NCBI GenBank assembly: GCA_023383795.1
Contig: JAHDYJ010000003.1
Coordinates: 1 to 42,588, forward strand
Length of the DNA: 42,588 nt
Direction: 5' to 3'
Source: Burkholderiales bacterium
GTDB lineage: Bacteria > Pseudomonadota > Gammaproteobacteria > Burkholderiales > SG8-39
Positions within the stretch are counted from its first letter, which is position 1; each line of letters opens with the position of its first letter. Made by a program: the position numbers and the translations under genes. Of this stretch, positions 21,112 through 33,254 are shown piece after piece. The notes under the pieces are model-generated. The model searched no databases. It was not told where the DNA came from and saw only the letters and a program-made list of their open reading frames with translations.

Positions 21112-21480
21112 ATGGCGGACAAGCTGATGATCGTGATGGTGAATACCGACCCGCGCAACGGCCCGGAGCTCGGCGCGCCGTTCTTCCAGGCCACGGTCGC
21201 GGCGGCGATGGAGTACGAAGTCGAAGTCATCCTGACCGGACGCTCGGGCGAGCTCGCGGTGAAGGGCGTGGCCGAGAAGCTGCACGTGAAGGAAGGCTCG
21301 CCCAAGAGCGTGTACGACTTCATCAAGGACGCGCACGAGGCCGGGGTCAAGTTCAAGGTCTGCACGCCGACGCTCGACCTGTGGGGCCAGGACCTGATCC
21401 CCGAGATCGAGGAGACGGTGGGCGGGGCGTACGTGATCTCGCAGGCGATGGACGACGACGTCGTGACCTTCACCTACTGA
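21112..21480 (+). CDS. DsrE-like family protein
   Basis: A 122-residue small alpha/beta protein of the DsrE/DsrF-like (YchN, peroxiredoxin-like) superfamily, whose members include sulfur carriers and proteins of unknown role. Visible features are the opening strand KLMIVMVNTDPRN, the VEVILTGRSGELAVKG block and one Cys in the KVCTPTLDLWG segment (Cys83), where sulfur-carrying DsrE proteins keep their active Cys. There is no other sulfur-oxidation gene here, so a housekeeping redox or sulfur role is only a guess. The ATG at 21112 is chosen over the adjacent GTG at 21109 because GGAGGG ends five bases before it. It has its own promoter and precedes hpt by nine bases. Confidence 0.8.
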   Translation: MADKLMIVMVNTDPRNGPELGAPFFQATVAAAMEYEVEVILTGRSGELAVKGVAEKLHVKEGSPKSVYDFIKDAHEAGVKFKVCTPTLDLWGQDLIPEIEETVGGAYVISQAMDDDVVTFTY

Positions 21481-21489
21481 GCGCGCGCC

Positions 21490-22038
21490 ATGCCCGACGC
21501 GGAGCAGGCGTGGCGGATGCTCGAGGAGGCCGATCTCCTCGTGCCGGCCGAGGCCGTCGAGGCCGCGATCGCGCGGCTCGCCGGCGAGATCACCGACGCC
21601 TTCCGCGACCGCTATCCGGTGCTGCTCTGCGTGATGAACGGCGCGGTGTTCTTCTGCGGCCAGCTGCTGCCGCGCCTGCGCTTCCCGCTGCACCTCGACT
21701 ACGTGCACGCGACCCGCTACGGCAAGGAGACGCGCGGCCAGGAGCTCGTCTGGCACGCGCACCCGCCCGATGCGGTCAAGGGCCGTGCGGTGCTCGTGCT
21801 GGACGACATCCTCGATCTCGGCGAGACGCTGGCGGCGATCAAGCGGCGGGTGCTCGAGCTCGGCGCCGACTCGTGCCACGTCGCGGTGCTCACCGACAAG
21901 CGCAAGCGCGCGCCCAAGCCGGTCAAGGCCGACTTCGTCGGCGTGGAGGTCGAGGACCGGTTCGTGTTCGGCTGCGGCCTCGACGCGCACGGCCTGTGGC
22001 GCAACCTGCCCGCGATCTACGCCATGCGAGAGACCTGA
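21490..22038 (+). CDS. hpt: Hypoxanthine-guanine phosphoribosyltransferase
   Basis: A 182-residue type I phosphoribosyltransferase that converts hypoxanthine or guanine plus PRPP to IMP or GMP. The PRPP loop is [13 protein letters not shown] (101-113), with Asp109 as the likely catalytic base; the residue after it is Leu where Thr, Ser or Glu is more common. [17 protein letters not shown] and the C-terminal [10 protein letters not shown] (purine contact) match the family. The stop overlaps the mtnP start (TGATG). The following phosphorylase can supply hypoxanthine, so the pair makes metabolic sense. Confidence 0.92.
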   Translation: MPDAEQAWRMLEEADLLVPAEAVEAAIARLAGEITDAFRDRYPVLLCVMNGAVFFCGQLLPRLRFPLHLDYVHATRYGKETRGQELVWHAHPPDAVKGRAVLVLDDILDLGETLAAIKRRVLELGADSCHVAVLTDKRKRAPKPVKADFVGVEVEDRFVFGCGLDAHGLWRNLPAIYAMRET

Positions 22039-22778
22039 TGCTCGCGGTGATCGGCGGCAGCGGCTTCGCGCAGTTCGCGGGCCTCGAGGCGATCCGCCGC
22101 GCCGATGTCGCCACGCCCTACGGCGCGCCGTCCGCGGCGCTCACGTTCGGGACGATACGCGGCCGCGACGCGATGTTCCTCGCGCGCCACGGCGACGGCC
22201 ACACGATCCCGCCGCACGAAGTCAACTATCGCGCGAACCTCTGGGCGTTGCGCGAGGCGGGCGCGGACCGGGTCGTCGCGGTCGCCGCGGTAGGGGGCGT
22301 GCGCGCGGACCTCGGTCCCGGCGTCCTCCTCGTCCCGCACCAGATCATCGACTACACGTGGGGCCGGCGGTCGACCTACTTCGAGGGCGCCGGCGCCACG
22401 GTGACGCACGTCGACTTCACGCACCCGTATTCCGAGCCGTTGCGGCAGCGGATCCTGGCGGCGGGGCGCGACGCCGGCGAGCCGATGGTCGACGGCGGCG
22501 TCTACGCGGCGACGCAGGGTCCGCGCCTGGAGACCGCGGCCGAGATCGACCGCCTCGAGCGCGACGGCGCGGACGTCGTCGGCATGACCGGCATGCCCGA
22601 GGCCGCGCTCGCGCGCGAGCTCGGGCTCGAGTACGCGGCGATCGCGGTCGTCGTCAACCACGCGGCCGGGCGCGGCGACTCGAAGGGCGGCGTGTCGATG
22701 GAACGCATCGAGGCGATGCTGCAGGCGACCGTCGCGCGGGCGCGCCGCGTGATCGAGGCGCTGACGGCGGCGGCATGA
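22038..22778 (+). CDS. mtnP: S-methyl-5'-thioinosine/thioadenosine phosphorylase
   Basis: A 246-residue member of the PNP/MTAP family. The phosphate-binding GGSGF (6-10), [19 protein letters not shown], the [15 protein letters not shown] segment and GMTGMPEA are visible. The GMTGMPEA form and the length match, from memory, the Pseudomonas enzyme that prefers 5'-methylthioinosine (MTIP), which would release hypoxanthine for the adjacent hpt product. Whether it prefers MTA or MTI cannot be proved from the sequence. Its start overlaps the hpt stop and its stop overlaps the def start (ATGA). Confidence 0.9.
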   Translation: MLAVIGGSGFAQFAGLEAIRRADVATPYGAPSAALTFGTIRGRDAMFLARHGDGHTIPPHEVNYRANLWALREAGADRVVAVAAVGGVRADLGPGVLLVPHQIIDYTWGRRSTYFEGAGATVTHVDFTHPYSEPLRQRILAAGRDAGEPMVDGGVYAATQGPRLETAAEIDRLERDGADVVGMTGMPEAALARELGLEYAAIAVVVNHAAGRGDSKGGVSMERIEAMLQATVARARRVIEALTAAA

Positions 22779-23305
22779 TCCGGCCGGTGCTGCGCATGGG
22801 CGACCCGCGGCTGCTCGTGCCGGCGCAGCCGGTCGAGGCGTACGACACGCCGGAGCTGCACGCGCTCGTCGCCGACATGCGCGACACGATGGCCCACCTC
22901 GACGGCGCTGGCCTCGCCGCGCCCCAGATCGGCGTCGGGCTGCGCGTGGTGATCTTCGGCGTGCATCGCAATCCGCGCTATCCGGACGCCGAGGAGGTAC
23001 CCGACACGGTGCTGGTGAACTCGCGCCTCACCCCGCTCGGCGAGGAGATCGAGGAGGGCTGGGAGGGCTGCCTGTCGGTGCCCGGGATGCGCGGACTCGT
23101 GCCGCGCTATCGCCGGCTGCGCTACGAGGGCTTCGACGCCGCCGGCGGGCGCATCGATCGCACCGTCGAGGGCTTCCACGCCCGCGTGGTCCAGCACGAG
23201 TGCGACCATCTCGACGGCATCCTGTACCCGATGCGCATCCGCGATCTCGCCAACTTCGGCTTCACCGAGGTGCTGTTCCCGGGGCGGCCGGCGATGGACG
23301 AGTGA
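22775..23305 (+). CDS. def: Peptide deformylase
   Basis: A 176-residue metalloenzyme that removes the formyl group from new proteins. All three motifs are present: [10 protein letters not shown] (44-53), EGCLS with metal ligand Cys99, and QHECDHLDG with His141, Glu142 and His145. The start overlaps the mtnP stop. The stop codon lies inside the first GTGAACA heptamer of the repeat array that follows. It is a second-type def not linked to fmt here, so the genome probably has another copy; that is inference. Confidence 0.96.
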   Translation: MIRPVLRMGDPRLLVPAQPVEAYDTPELHALVADMRDTMAHLDGAGLAAPQIGVGLRVVIFGVHRNPRYPDAEEVPDTVLVNSRLTPLGEEIEEGWEGCLSVPGMRGLVPRYRRLRYEGFDAAGGRIDRTVEGFHARVVQHECDHLDGILYPMRIRDLANFGFTEVLFPGRPAMDE

Positions 23306-23410
23306 ACAGAAACCGGGGAACAGTGAACAGTGAACAGTGAACGGCGCAGCACCGCATCCCGCTCACCGTTTACCGTTTACCGTTTACCGTTCACCGGTAA
23401 CCGTTCACCA
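23302..23410. repeat. Heptamer repeat array in inverted orientation between def and glnD
   Basis: Left arm (23302-23342): repeated GTGAACA heptamers, the first containing the def stop codon. Right arm (about 23361-23410): repeated ACCGTTT/ACCGTTC heptamers, which on the minus strand read GTAAACG/GTGAACG, the same family inverted. The arms can pair imperfectly, so the array may act as a bidirectional terminator for the convergent def and glnD genes. No T-run terminator is seen here. Confidence 0.75.
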
Positions 23411-23415
23411 GTGCC

Positions 23416-25991
<2,576 letters not shown>

Positions 25992-25995
<4 letters not shown>

Positions 25996-26798
25996 GCGGC
26001 GAGCAGGTGCTGCGGCATCGGCGGTGCGCCGGCCGAGGCGGTCAGCACCTCGAACCCGGTCTCGCTCACGAGCACCGTGTGCTCCCATTGCGCGGACAGG
26101 CTGTGGTCCTTGGTGACGATCGTCCAGCCGTCGGCGAGCTCGCGGATCGCGGGCCGCCCGGCGTTGATCATAGGCTCGATCGTGAAGATCATCCCGGGCT
26201 CGAGCTTGATCCCCGTGCCCGACCGGCCGTAGTGGAGCACCTGCGGCTCCTCGTGAAAGCGGCGGCCGATGCCGTGGCCGCAGAACTCGCGCACGACGCT
26301 GTAGCCGCGGCTCTCGGCGTGCTTCTGGATCGCGGCGCCGATGTCGCCCAGGAACGCGCCGGGGCGCACCGCCAGGATGCCGAGCCACATGCACTCGAAC
26401 GTCGCGTCGACGAGCCGCCGGGCCTGGATCGACGGCTGGCCGACGCAGAACATCCGGCTGGTGTCGCCGTGGAACCCGTCCTTGATCACGGTGATGTCGA
26501 TGTTGACGATGTCGCCGGCCTTCAGCACCCGTTCGCCCGGGATGCCGTGGCACACCTGGTGGTTCACCGACGTGCAGATCGACTTCGGAAACGGCTTGTA
26601 GCCGGGCGGCGCGTAGTTGAGCGGCGCCGGCACCGTCCCCTGCTCGCGCACCATGAAGTCGTGGCAGAGCCGGTCGAGCTCCTCGGTGGTGACGCCGGGC
26701 ACGACGCGCGGGGCGATGAAGTCGAGCACCTCGCCGGCGAGGCGGCCCGCGATGCGCATGCGCTCGATCTCCTCGGCGCTTTTGGGAACGACCGCCAT
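25992..26798 (-). CDS. map: Methionine aminopeptidase type I
   Basis: A 268-residue dimetal aminopeptidase that removes N-terminal Met. The five metal ligands are in place: Asp101, Asp112, His175, Glu208 and Glu239, each four residues later than in E. coli. His84 in NHQVCHGIP is the substrate His. The ATG at 26798 is preferred; AAGGA lies about 13 bases upstream, further than ideal. It is divergent from rpsB, as in most proteobacteria, and continues into glnD. Confidence 0.97.
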
Positions 26799-26929
26799 CG
26801 GTAAACGAGAATCCTTCAAAAAGCCTGGAAGGATAAGCGATGGTACCGGCGGTGGCAATTTCGCACCTGCCGAGGCTCCGGGCGGGGACCGGCCGGTATG
26901 CCATAATTTCCTGTAACTGAAGGAATTTC

Positions 26930-26959
26930 TTGAGGCGGCCGAACCCCTTGTGCTAGCAT
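26930..26959 (+). promoter_or_regulatory. rpsB promoter
   Basis: TTGAGG (26930-26935), an 18-base spacer and TAGCAT (26954-26959) preceded by TGC, making an extended -10. The expected start is near 26966, giving a leader of about 157 bases before rpsB. Confidence 0.6.
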
Positions 26960-26967
26960 TCCAGGCT

Positions 26968-26984
26968 GTCTTGCGAGGCAAGAC
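26968..26984 (+). promoter_or_regulatory. Hairpin at the start of the rpsB leader
   Basis: GTCTTGC (26968-26974), loop GAG, GCAAGAC (26978-26984) is a perfect 7-bp stem starting within a few bases of the predicted transcript start. It may protect the 5' end or be part of S2 autoregulation; leaders of rpsB in other bacteria bind S2, but I cannot match this one to a known fold. Confidence 0.45.
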
Positions 26985-27054
26985 CCGGACCGGAGCGCCG
27001 CTCGCGACGCCCGGCGCCGGTAACTCTCCCGCGCGCTCGATTAGGGTGCCGCGT

Positions 27055-27070
27055 CCGGCGCATGCGCCGG
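27055..27070. repeat. Perfect 16-base palindrome in the rpsB leader
   Basis: CCGGCGCATGCGCCGG is fully self-complementary, so it can form a strong stem in RNA or a symmetric protein site in DNA. The core GCGCATGCGC recurs in the lpxA-lpxB gap (39739-39752). Confidence 0.5.
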
Positions 27071-27122
27071 CCGGTGGTTGCAGCGAGCGCGACGGCAGTC
27101 GACAACCCTAAGCGGAGAAGCG

Positions 27123-27875
27123 ATGTCAACGACCATGCGTCAGATGCTGGAGGCCGGAGTGCACTTCGGCCACCAGACCCGGTTCTGGAACCCGAAGATG
27201 GCGCCGTACATCTTCGGCCACCGGAACAAGATCCACATCATCAATCTCGAGCAGACCCTCGTGATGTACAACGAGGCGACGAAGTACGTGCGCAACCTCG
27301 CCGCGAACAAGGGCGTGATCCTGTTCGTCGGCACCAAGCGCCAGGCGCGCGAGATCATCCAGGAGGAGGCGAGCCGCTGCGGCATGCCCTACGTCGACTA
27401 CCGCTGGCTCGGCGGGATGCTGACGAACTTCAAGACGGTCCGCCAGTCGATCAAGCGGCTGAAGGAGATGGAGCTGATGATCGAGGACGGCTCCATCGAG
27501 CGGATGCCGAAGAAGGAGGCGCTGCACTTCCAGCGCGAGCTCGTCAAGCTCAACCGCAGCCTGGGCGGCATCAAGACCCTGGAGGGGCTGCCCGATGCGC
27601 TGTTCGTGGTGGACGTGGGCTACCAGAAGGGGGCGGTCTCCGAGGCGAACAAGCTCGGGATCCCGGTGGTGGCGGTGGTCGACTCGAACAACTCGCCGGA
27701 GGGCGTGGACCACGTCATTCCGGGCAACGACGATTCGAGCCGCGCGATCCGTCTGTATGCGCGCGGCATCGCCGATGCCGTGCTGGAAGGGCGCTCGCAG
27801 TCGGTGCAGGAGATCATCAGCGCCGGCGCCGACGAGTTCGTGGAGGTGGAGGAGGGGGCCGGCGAGAGGGCGTGA
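27123..27875 (+). CDS. rpsB: 30S ribosomal protein S2
   Basis: A 250-residue ribosomal protein uS2 of the small subunit. The opening [46 protein letters not shown] and [25 protein letters not shown] blocks are all family hallmarks. CGGAGA lies a good distance before the ATG. It begins the long plus-strand operon and is followed by a hairpin with a T run before tsf. Confidence 0.98.
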   Translation: MSTTMRQMLEAGVHFGHQTRFWNPKMAPYIFGHRNKIHIINLEQTLVMYNEATKYVRNLAANKGVILFVGTKRQAREIIQEEASRCGMPYVDYRWLGGMLTNFKTVRQSIKRLKEMELMIEDGSIERMPKKEALHFQRELVKLNRSLGGIKTLEGLPDALFVVDVGYQKGAVSEANKLGIPVVAVVDSNNSPEGVDHVIPGNDDSSRAIRLYARGIADAVLEGRSQSVQEIISAGADEFVEVEEGAGERA

Positions 27876-27898
27876 TGCGCGCCGACGCACCTCATCCG

Positions 27899-27922
27899 AA
27901 GGGGCGTACAGCCCCTTTTTTT
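27899..27922 (+). terminator. Terminator or attenuator between rpsB and tsf
   Basis: AAGGGGC (27899-27905), loop GTACA, GCCCCTT (27911-27917), continuing into a run of seven T's that ends at 27922. This is the textbook intrinsic terminator shape. Since tsf follows in the same direction and needs expression, it most likely works as a partial terminator that sets the S2 to EF-Ts ratio. Confidence 0.8.
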
Positions 27923-28011
27923 CAGGCGGGACGGCCGGTGGGCGGTCCCGCGGGCTGGGCAGGCCGAGCGCGCGGTGCGCGCGCGGCAGCTGGATCCGAC
28001 AGGAGCAAGTG

Positions 28012-28896
28012 ATGGCAGAGATCACCGCCGCCATGGTGAAGGAGCTGCGCGAGGCGACCGGCCTCGGCATGATGGAATGCAAGCGGGCGCTCGAGGAGGC
28101 GGGCGGCGACCTGCGCAAGGCCGAGGACCTGCTGCGGGTGAAGAGCGGCGCGAAGGCGAGCAAGGCGGCGGGCCGCATAGCCTCCGAGGGCGTCATCGGC
28201 ATGTACGTCGCGCCCGACGCGCGGCTCGGCGCGATGGTCGAGCTCAACTGCGAGACCGACTTCGTGGCGAAGAACGAGGATTTCCTCGCGTTCGCCCGCG
28301 GGCTGGCGGAGCTCGCGGCGCGCAAGAACCCCGCCGACGCGGCCGCGCTCGCCGCGCTGGAGATGGACGGCGGGACGGTCGAGGCGAAGCGCCAGGCGCT
28401 GGTGCAGAAGATCGGCGAGAACATGGCGATCCGCCGCCTGCATCGCATCGAGACCCAGGCCCGCATCGCGCACTACGTGCACGGCGTCAAGATCGGCGTC
28501 ATGGTCGAGTTCGAAGGCCCGGAGGAGGTCGGCAAGGACCTCGCGCTGCACATCGCGTTCGCGAAGCCGCAGTACACCTCCAAGACGGACGTGCCGGCAG
28601 ATGTCGTCGCGCGGGAGCGCGACGTGCTCGCGGCGCGCGCCCGGGAGTCGGGCAAGCCGGCCGAGATCGCCGCCAAGATGGTCGAGGGCGGCCTCGCGAA
28701 GTTCCTGAACGAGATCACGCTGCTCGGACAGCCGTTCGTCAAGGACGACAAGGTCTCGGTGGAGAAGGCGCTCGCCGCGCGCAAGGCGAAGATCCTCTCC
28801 TACCGCTTCTTCGTCGTCGGCGAGGGGCTGGAGAAGAGATCGGGCGACTTCGCCGCCGAGGTGATGGCGCAGGCGAGCGCGGCGCGGCGCGCGTAG
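28012..28896 (+). CDS. tsf: Translation elongation factor Ts
   Basis: EF-Ts is the GDP/GTP exchange factor for EF-Tu. The protein has 294 residues. The N-terminal UBA-like domain (residues 1-50, [15 protein letters not shown]) and the TDFVAKN motif (82-88), whose Asp-Phe enters EF-Tu, are visible. AGGAG lies six bases before the ATG. It is located 136 bases after rpsB, with an attenuator-like hairpin in between. Confidence 0.98.
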   Translation: MAEITAAMVKELREATGLGMMECKRALEEAGGDLRKAEDLLRVKSGAKASKAAGRIASEGVIGMYVAPDARLGAMVELNCETDFVAKNEDFLAFARGLAELAARKNPADAAALAALEMDGGTVEAKRQALVQKIGENMAIRRLHRIETQARIAHYVHGVKIGVMVEFEGPEEVGKDLALHIAFAKPQYTSKTDVPADVVARERDVLAARARESGKPAEIAAKMVEGGLAKFLNEITLLGQPFVKDDKVSVEKALAARKAKILSYRFFVVGEGLEKRSGDFAAEVMAQASAARRA

Positions 28897-28922
28897 GCCC
28901 GGACGGCGAGACGGCACGACCC

Positions 28923-29639
28923 ATGACCAAGCCGCGGTACAAGCGCATCCTGCTGAAGCTCTCGGGCGAGGCCCTGATGGGCGAGGACGCGTTCGGCATC
29001 AACCGGCAGACGATCGAGACGATCGTATCGGAGGTCGCCGACGTCGCCGCGCTCGGCGTCGAGATCGGCGTCGTGATCGGCGGCGGCAACATCTTCCGCG
29101 GCGTGGCGCTCGGCGCCGCCGGGATGGACCGGGCGACGGCCGACTACATGGGCATGCTCGCGACGATCATGAACGCGCTGGCGCTCGGCGACGTGATGCG
29201 TCAGCGCGGGCTGGTGGCGCGGGTGCAGTCGGCGATCAACATCGAGCAGGTCGTCGAGCCGTACATCCGGCCGAAGGCGATCCGCTACCTGGAGGAAGGC
29301 AAGATCGTCGTGTTCGCCGCCGGCACCGGCAATCCCTTCTTCACGACCGATACCGCTGCGGCGCTGCGCGGCAGCGAGATCGGCGCGGAGGTCGTGATGA
29401 AGGCGACCAAGGTGGACGGCGTGTACACCGCCGATCCCAAGCTCGACCCGGGCGCGCAGCGGTACGAGCGGGTAAGCTTCGACGAGGCGATCGCGCGCAA
29501 CCTGCGGGTCATGGACGCGACCGCGCTCGCGCTGTGCCGCGACCAGAGGCTCCCGGTCATGGTGTTCAGCATCAACAAGCGCGGCGCGCTCAGGCGCGCC
29601 GTGCTGGGCGAGAACGAAGGCACGCTGGTGCATCTCTAG
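28923..29639 (+). CDS. pyrH: UMP kinase
   Basis: A 238-residue amino-acid-kinase-fold enzyme phosphorylating UMP to UDP, essential for pyrimidine supply. The opening [12 protein letters not shown], the GGGNIFRG phosphate loop, [13 protein letters not shown] and [10 protein letters not shown] motifs are all present. It follows tsf after 26 bases. There is no strong Shine-Dalgarno directly upstream. Confidence 0.97.
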   Translation: MTKPRYKRILLKLSGEALMGEDAFGINRQTIETIVSEVADVAALGVEIGVVIGGGNIFRGVALGAAGMDRATADYMGMLATIMNALALGDVMRQRGLVARVQSAINIEQVVEPYIRPKAIRYLEEGKIVVFAAGTGNPFFTTDTAAALRGSEIGAEVVMKATKVDGVYTADPKLDPGAQRYERVSFDEAIARNLRVMDATALALCRDQRLPVMVFSINKRGALRRAVLGENEGTLVHL

Positions 29640-29689
29640 CAACGCTGTCGAAAGATGCCAACGGTCATATCCCCTGCGGCGCGGACGTG

Positions 29690-29710
29690 GAGTTTTTCAA
29701 CAGGCTGCTA
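29690..29710. repeat. Possible dispersed repeat motif between pyrH and frr
   Basis: The segment containing TTTTTCAACAGGCTGCTA stands out as AT-richer in the 113-base pyrH-frr gap. From memory this string resembles a motif seen near many transposon ends and intergenic repeats in proteobacteria; I cannot verify this here and no inverted partner is visible. Confidence 0.25.
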
Positions 29711-29752
29711 GTCGAAGACGGGCAAACGGTCCTACCCGGCAAGGAGGGGAAC

Positions 29753-30313
29753 ATGGACATCGCGACCATCAAGAAGACCACCGAACAGAAGATGCAGAAG
29801 TCGATCGAGGCGCTGAAGGCGGACCTGTCCAAGGTGCGCACCGGACGGGCGCACACCGGGCTGCTCGACCACATCATGATCGACTACTACGGCAACCCGA
29901 CGCCGCTCAACCAGGTCGCGAACCTGACGCTGATCGACGCGCGCACGATCGGCGTCGCGCCGTGGGAGAAGAAGATGGCGCCGGCGATCGAGAAGGCGAT
30001 CCGCGACTCCGATCTCGGACTCAATCCGGCGTCGCAGGGCGACGTGGTGCGGGTGCCGATGCCGGCGCTGACCGAGGAGCGGCGCAAGGAGCTGATCAAG
30101 GTTGTCCGGCACGAGGCTGAGAACGCCCGCGTCGCGGTGCGCAACCTGCGCCGGGACGCGATCCACCATCTGAAGGAGCTGCTGAAGGCGAGGACGGTGT
30201 CGGAGGACCAGGAGCGGCGCGCGCAGGACGAGATCCAGAAGCTGACCGACCGCTACGTGGCCGACATCGACAAGGTGCTGCAGCAAAAGGAGGCTGATCT
30301 GATGGCCGTGTAG
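29753..30313 (+). CDS. frr: Ribosome recycling factor
   Basis: A 186-residue factor that splits post-termination ribosomes with EF-G. The family blocks [52 protein letters not shown] and [20 protein letters not shown] are all present, and the length is standard (185 in E. coli). A strong AAGGAGGGG lies just before the ATG. Confidence 0.98.
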   Translation: MDIATIKKTTEQKMQKSIEALKADLSKVRTGRAHTGLLDHIMIDYYGNPTPLNQVANLTLIDARTIGVAPWEKKMAPAIEKAIRDSDLGLNPASQGDVVRVPMPALTEERRKELIKVVRHEAENARVAVRNLRRDAIHHLKELLKARTVSEDQERRAQDEIQKLTDRYVADIDKVLQQKEADLMAV

Positions 30314-30342
30314 GCGCGGCCAACGGGAGGGTGAACCGACTT

Positions 30343-31173
30343 ATGTTTACCAGCACGACCGAATCGGTGCCGGCGCCGCGCGCGGTGCCGCGCCACGTGG
30401 CGATCATCATGGACGGCAACGGACGCTGGGCGCGCGCGCGCTTCCTGCCGCGGGTCGCCGGACACCGGCGCGGCCTGGAGGCGGTGCGCGAGACGGTGAA
30501 GGCCTGCGTCGAGCGCGGCATCGAGTTCCTGACGCTGTTCGCGTTCAGCTCGGAGAACTGGCGGCGCCCGGCCGAGGAGGTCTCGGTGCTGCAGCAGCTC
30601 TTCCGCGCCGCGCTCGAGCAGGAGGTCTCCAAGCTGCACGAGGTCGGCATCCGGCTGCGCGTGATCGGCGACCTCGAGCCGTTCGGCGAGACCGTGGCCG
30701 GCCTCGCCCGCAAGGCCGAGGCGCTCACCGCCGAGAACTCGCGCCTCACGCTCTCGATCGCCGCCAACTACGGCGGCCGGTGGGATCTGATGCAGGCGGT
30801 CAACCGCATGACGCGCGAACCGCGTCCGGCCGGCGTGGGCTACGGCGAGCGCGATCTCGCGCGCCATCTCGCGCTGAGCTACGCGCCGGAGCCGGATCTC
30901 TTCATCCGCACCGGCGGCGAGCAGCGGATCAGCAACTTCTGCCTCTGGCAGCTCGCGTACACCGAGCTCTACTTCACGCCGACGCTGTGGCCGGATTTCA
31001 ATCGCGCCGCGCTCGACGCTGCGATCGCCTCGTTTTGCGAGCGCGAGCGCCGCTTCGGCCGCACGAGCGAGCAGGTGAGCGCGGCAGCCCGCGGGGAGGC
31101 GCGGTCGGAGGACGCGATGGCGGCGTTCCTCGGAACGTCGGAGCCGGACGAGTCGGGGCCGAGGCACGGCTGA
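30343..31173 (+). CDS. uppS: Undecaprenyl diphosphate synthase
   Basis: A 276-residue cis-prenyltransferase that makes undecaprenyl-PP, the lipid carrier for peptidoglycan and O-antigen. [13 protein letters not shown] carries the catalytic Asp24; [22 protein letters not shown] and [23 protein letters not shown] are the other motifs. The ATG at 30343 is chosen over the upstream GTG at 30331 because GAGGGTGA (30327-30334) is ideally placed for the ATG but overlaps the GTG. A C-terminal tail of about 35 Ala/Glu/Ser-rich residues extends beyond the conserved core. Confidence 0.96.
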   Translation: MFTSTTESVPAPRAVPRHVAIIMDGNGRWARARFLPRVAGHRRGLEAVRETVKACVERGIEFLTLFAFSSENWRRPAEEVSVLQQLFRAALEQEVSKLHEVGIRLRVIGDLEPFGETVAGLARKAEALTAENSRLTLSIAANYGGRWDLMQAVNRMTREPRPAGVGYGERDLARHLALSYAPEPDLFIRTGGEQRISNFCLWQLAYTELYFTPTLWPDFNRAALDAAIASFCERERRFGRTSEQVSAAARGEARSEDAMAAFLGTSEPDESGPRHG

Positions 31174-31209
31174 GCGCCGTCCCCGGCCGCCGCTCGGGCG
31201 CATCCGCGC

Positions 31210-32043
31210 ATGCTTCGCACGAGGGTCCTCACCGCGGTCGTCCTCGCAGCGGCGCTGATCGTCGCCTTGTTCGCGCTGCCGCCGGCCGGCTGGACCGCAG
31301 TCGCGGCGATCATTCTCGCGCTCGCGGCCTGGGAGTGGTGGGGATTCGCGCGCGGCGCCGCGCTGCCGCGCGGCGCCTACGCGATCGGAGTCGCGGCGCT
31401 CGGCGCGGGCTTCGCCTGGGTGCTCGGCCTGTGGTCCGGCCGACCGGGCGCGCTGCTCCTGTATCCGGTCTACGTCGTCGCGCTGGTGTTCTGGGTGGCC
31501 GCGGTGCCGCTCTGGCTTCACCGACTGCCGACGGCCGCGCCGGCCGGCCTGATCCTGGCGCTCGGCCTGATCGTGCTCGTCCCGACGTTCCTCGCGCTGG
31601 TGCAGCTGCGCAACATCCATCCGGTCGCGCTGCTGCTGACGATGGGCATCGTCTGGGTCGCCGACATCGCGGCCTATTTCGCCGGGCGTCGCTTCGGCAC
31701 GCGCAAGCTCGCGCCGCACGTCAGCCCGGGCAAGACCTGGGCCGGCTTCTACGGAGCGCTGCTCGCCGCCGGGCTCTACGCCCTCGCGTGGGCGGGGCAG
31801 TCGCCGCGCTTCATGCCGCCGCTCGTGCGCGACGTCCCCGGCGCGGTCCTCTGGATGCTGCTGCTGGTGGAGGCGCTCGCCGTGCTCGCGGCGCTCGGCG
31901 ACCTGTTCGAGTCGGCGCTGAAGCGCCAGGCCGGCCTCAAGGACAGCGGCCGCCTGCTGCCCGGACACGGCGGGGTGCTCGACCGCATCGATGCGCTGAC
32001 CGCGACGCTGCCGGTGGCCGCGCTCGCCTGGATGATCGCATGA
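31210..32043 (+). CDS. cdsA: Phosphatidate cytidylyltransferase
   Basis: A 277-residue multi-pass inner membrane enzyme making CDP-diacylglycerol from phosphatidate and CTP. About eight hydrophobic segments are visible from residue 5 onward. The family signature occupies about 235-261, from [13 protein letters not shown] through [12 protein letters not shown]. Its stop overlaps the dxr start (ATGA). Confidence 0.96.
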   Translation: MLRTRVLTAVVLAAALIVALFALPPAGWTAVAAIILALAAWEWWGFARGAALPRGAYAIGVAALGAGFAWVLGLWSGRPGALLLYPVYVVALVFWVAAVPLWLHRLPTAAPAGLILALGLIVLVPTFLALVQLRNIHPVALLLTMGIVWVADIAAYFAGRRFGTRKLAPHVSPGKTWAGFYGALLAAGLYALAWAGQSPRFMPPLVRDVPGAVLWMLLLVEALAVLAALGDLFESALKRQAGLKDSGRLLPGHGGVLDRIDALTATLPVAALAWMIA

Positions 32044-33254
32044 CCGAGCCCCGCTGCCGGGTGCCGACGCGCATCGCGATTCTCGGGGCGACCGGCTCGA
32101 TCGGGCGCTCGACGCTCGACGTCGCCGCACGGCATCCGGAGCGCTTCGAGGTCTTCGCGCTCACCGCGCACAGCCAGATCGCGGAGCTCGCGCAGCTGTG
32201 CGCCGTGCACCGGCCCCGCTACGCCGTCGTCGCCGACGCTGGCCAGGCCGGCGCGCTGGCGGCGGAGCTTGCGGCAACCGGGACGTCGACCCGCGTGCTG
32301 GCCGGCGAACCGGGGCTGCTCGAGGTCGCAACGATGCCGGAGATCGACTGCGTGATGGCCGCGATCGTGGGCGCGGCGGGCCTGCGCCCGACGCTCTCCG
32401 CCGCGCAAGCCGGCAAGAAGCTGCTGCTCGCGAACAAGGAAGCGCTGGTGATGGCCGGCCCGATCTTCATGGCCGCGGTGCGCGCGAACGGCGTGACGCT
32501 GCTGCCGATCGACAGCGAGCACAACGCGATCTTCCAGTGCCTGCCGGCGGGAGGCACCTCGCATATCGAGCGCGTCGGCGTGCGCCGGATCCTGCTCACC
32601 GGGTCGGGCGGGCCGTTCCGCACCCGGCGTCTGGCCGACCTGGCCGCAGTGACGCCGGACGAGGCGTGCGCGCACCCGAACTGGACCATGGGACGCAAGA
32701 TCTCGGTAGACTCGGCGACCATGATGAACAAGGCGCTGGAGATCGTCGAGGCGCACTGGCTGTTCGATGCCGCGCCGGAGCGCATCGAGGTCGTCGTGCA
32801 TCCGCAGAGCGTGGTGCACTCGATGGTCGAGTACGAGGACGGCTCGGTCATCGCGCAGCTCGGCAATCCCGACATGCGCACTCCGATCGCGCAGGCGCTC
32901 GCCTATCCCGAGCGGATCGCCGCCGGCGTCCAGCCGCTCGATCTCGCCGCGCTCGGCGCGCTCACGTTCGAGCGGCCCGACTTCGAGCGCTTCCGGGCGC
33001 TCGCGCTCGCGTACGACGTGCTGCGCGCCGGCGGCACCACGCCGGCGGTCTTCAATGCCGCGAACGAGGTCGCGGTGGCGGCATTCCTCGGCGGCGCCCT
33101 GCCGTTCACCCGCATCACCGCGCTGATCGAGGCCGTGCTGGCGGGGGTGCCGGCCGGGCCGATCCGCGGGCTCGAAGACGTGCTCGAGGCCGACCGGGCG
33201 GCGCGCGCCTACGCGCACGCCGCCGTGCAATCCGGCATGCTGAGGTCCGCATGA
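32040..33254 (+). CDS. dxr: 1-deoxy-D-xylulose-5-phosphate reductoisomerase
   Basis: A 404-residue enzyme of the MEP isoprenoid pathway converting DXP to MEP with NADPH. The nucleotide-binding GATGSIG (about 16-22), KEALVMAG, the metal site IDSEHN (Asp158, Glu160), [19 protein letters not shown] and the later [18 protein letters not shown] block are present. The product feeds undecaprenyl and quinone synthesis, in line with neighbouring uppS. Its ends overlap cdsA and rseP by four bases. Confidence 0.97.
   Translation: MTEPRCRVPTRIAILGATGSIGRSTLDVAARHPERFEVFALTAHSQIAELAQLCAVHRPRYAVVADAGQAGALAAELAATGTSTRVLAGEPGLLEVATMPEIDCVMAAIVGAAGLRPTLSAAQAGKKLLLANKEALVMAGPIFMAAVRANGVTLLPIDSEHNAIFQCLPAGGTSHIERVGVRRILLTGSGGPFRTRRLADLAAVTPDEACAHPNWTMGRKISVDSATMMNKALEIVEAHWLFDAAPERIEVVVHPQSVVHSMVEYEDGSVIAQLGNPDMRTPIAQALAYPERIAAGVQPLDLAALGALTFERPDFERFRALALAYDVLRAGGTTPAVFNAANEVAVAAFLGGALPFTRITALIEAVLAGVPAGPIRGLEDVLEADRAARAYAHAAVQSGMLRSA

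Larger units (their letters stand above)
26799..27122. other. Divergent map/rpsB control region with rpsB leader
   Basis: A 324-base gap with no gene. It holds the rpsB promoter (26930-26959), a perfect hairpin at the transcript start (26968-26984), a 16-base palindrome (27055-27070) and the rpsB ribosome-binding site. The map promoter must lie within about 26799-26920, where AT-richer sequence occurs around 26900-26930, but I cannot pick a clear -10 for it. Confidence 0.6.

Noticed and set aside
23302..23410. CRISPR array
   Set aside because: The repeats are seven-base units without spacers, and no cas genes are present.
30331..30342. GTG start for uppS
   Set aside because: The ribosome-binding sequence overlaps this codon and is instead well spaced for the ATG at 30343.
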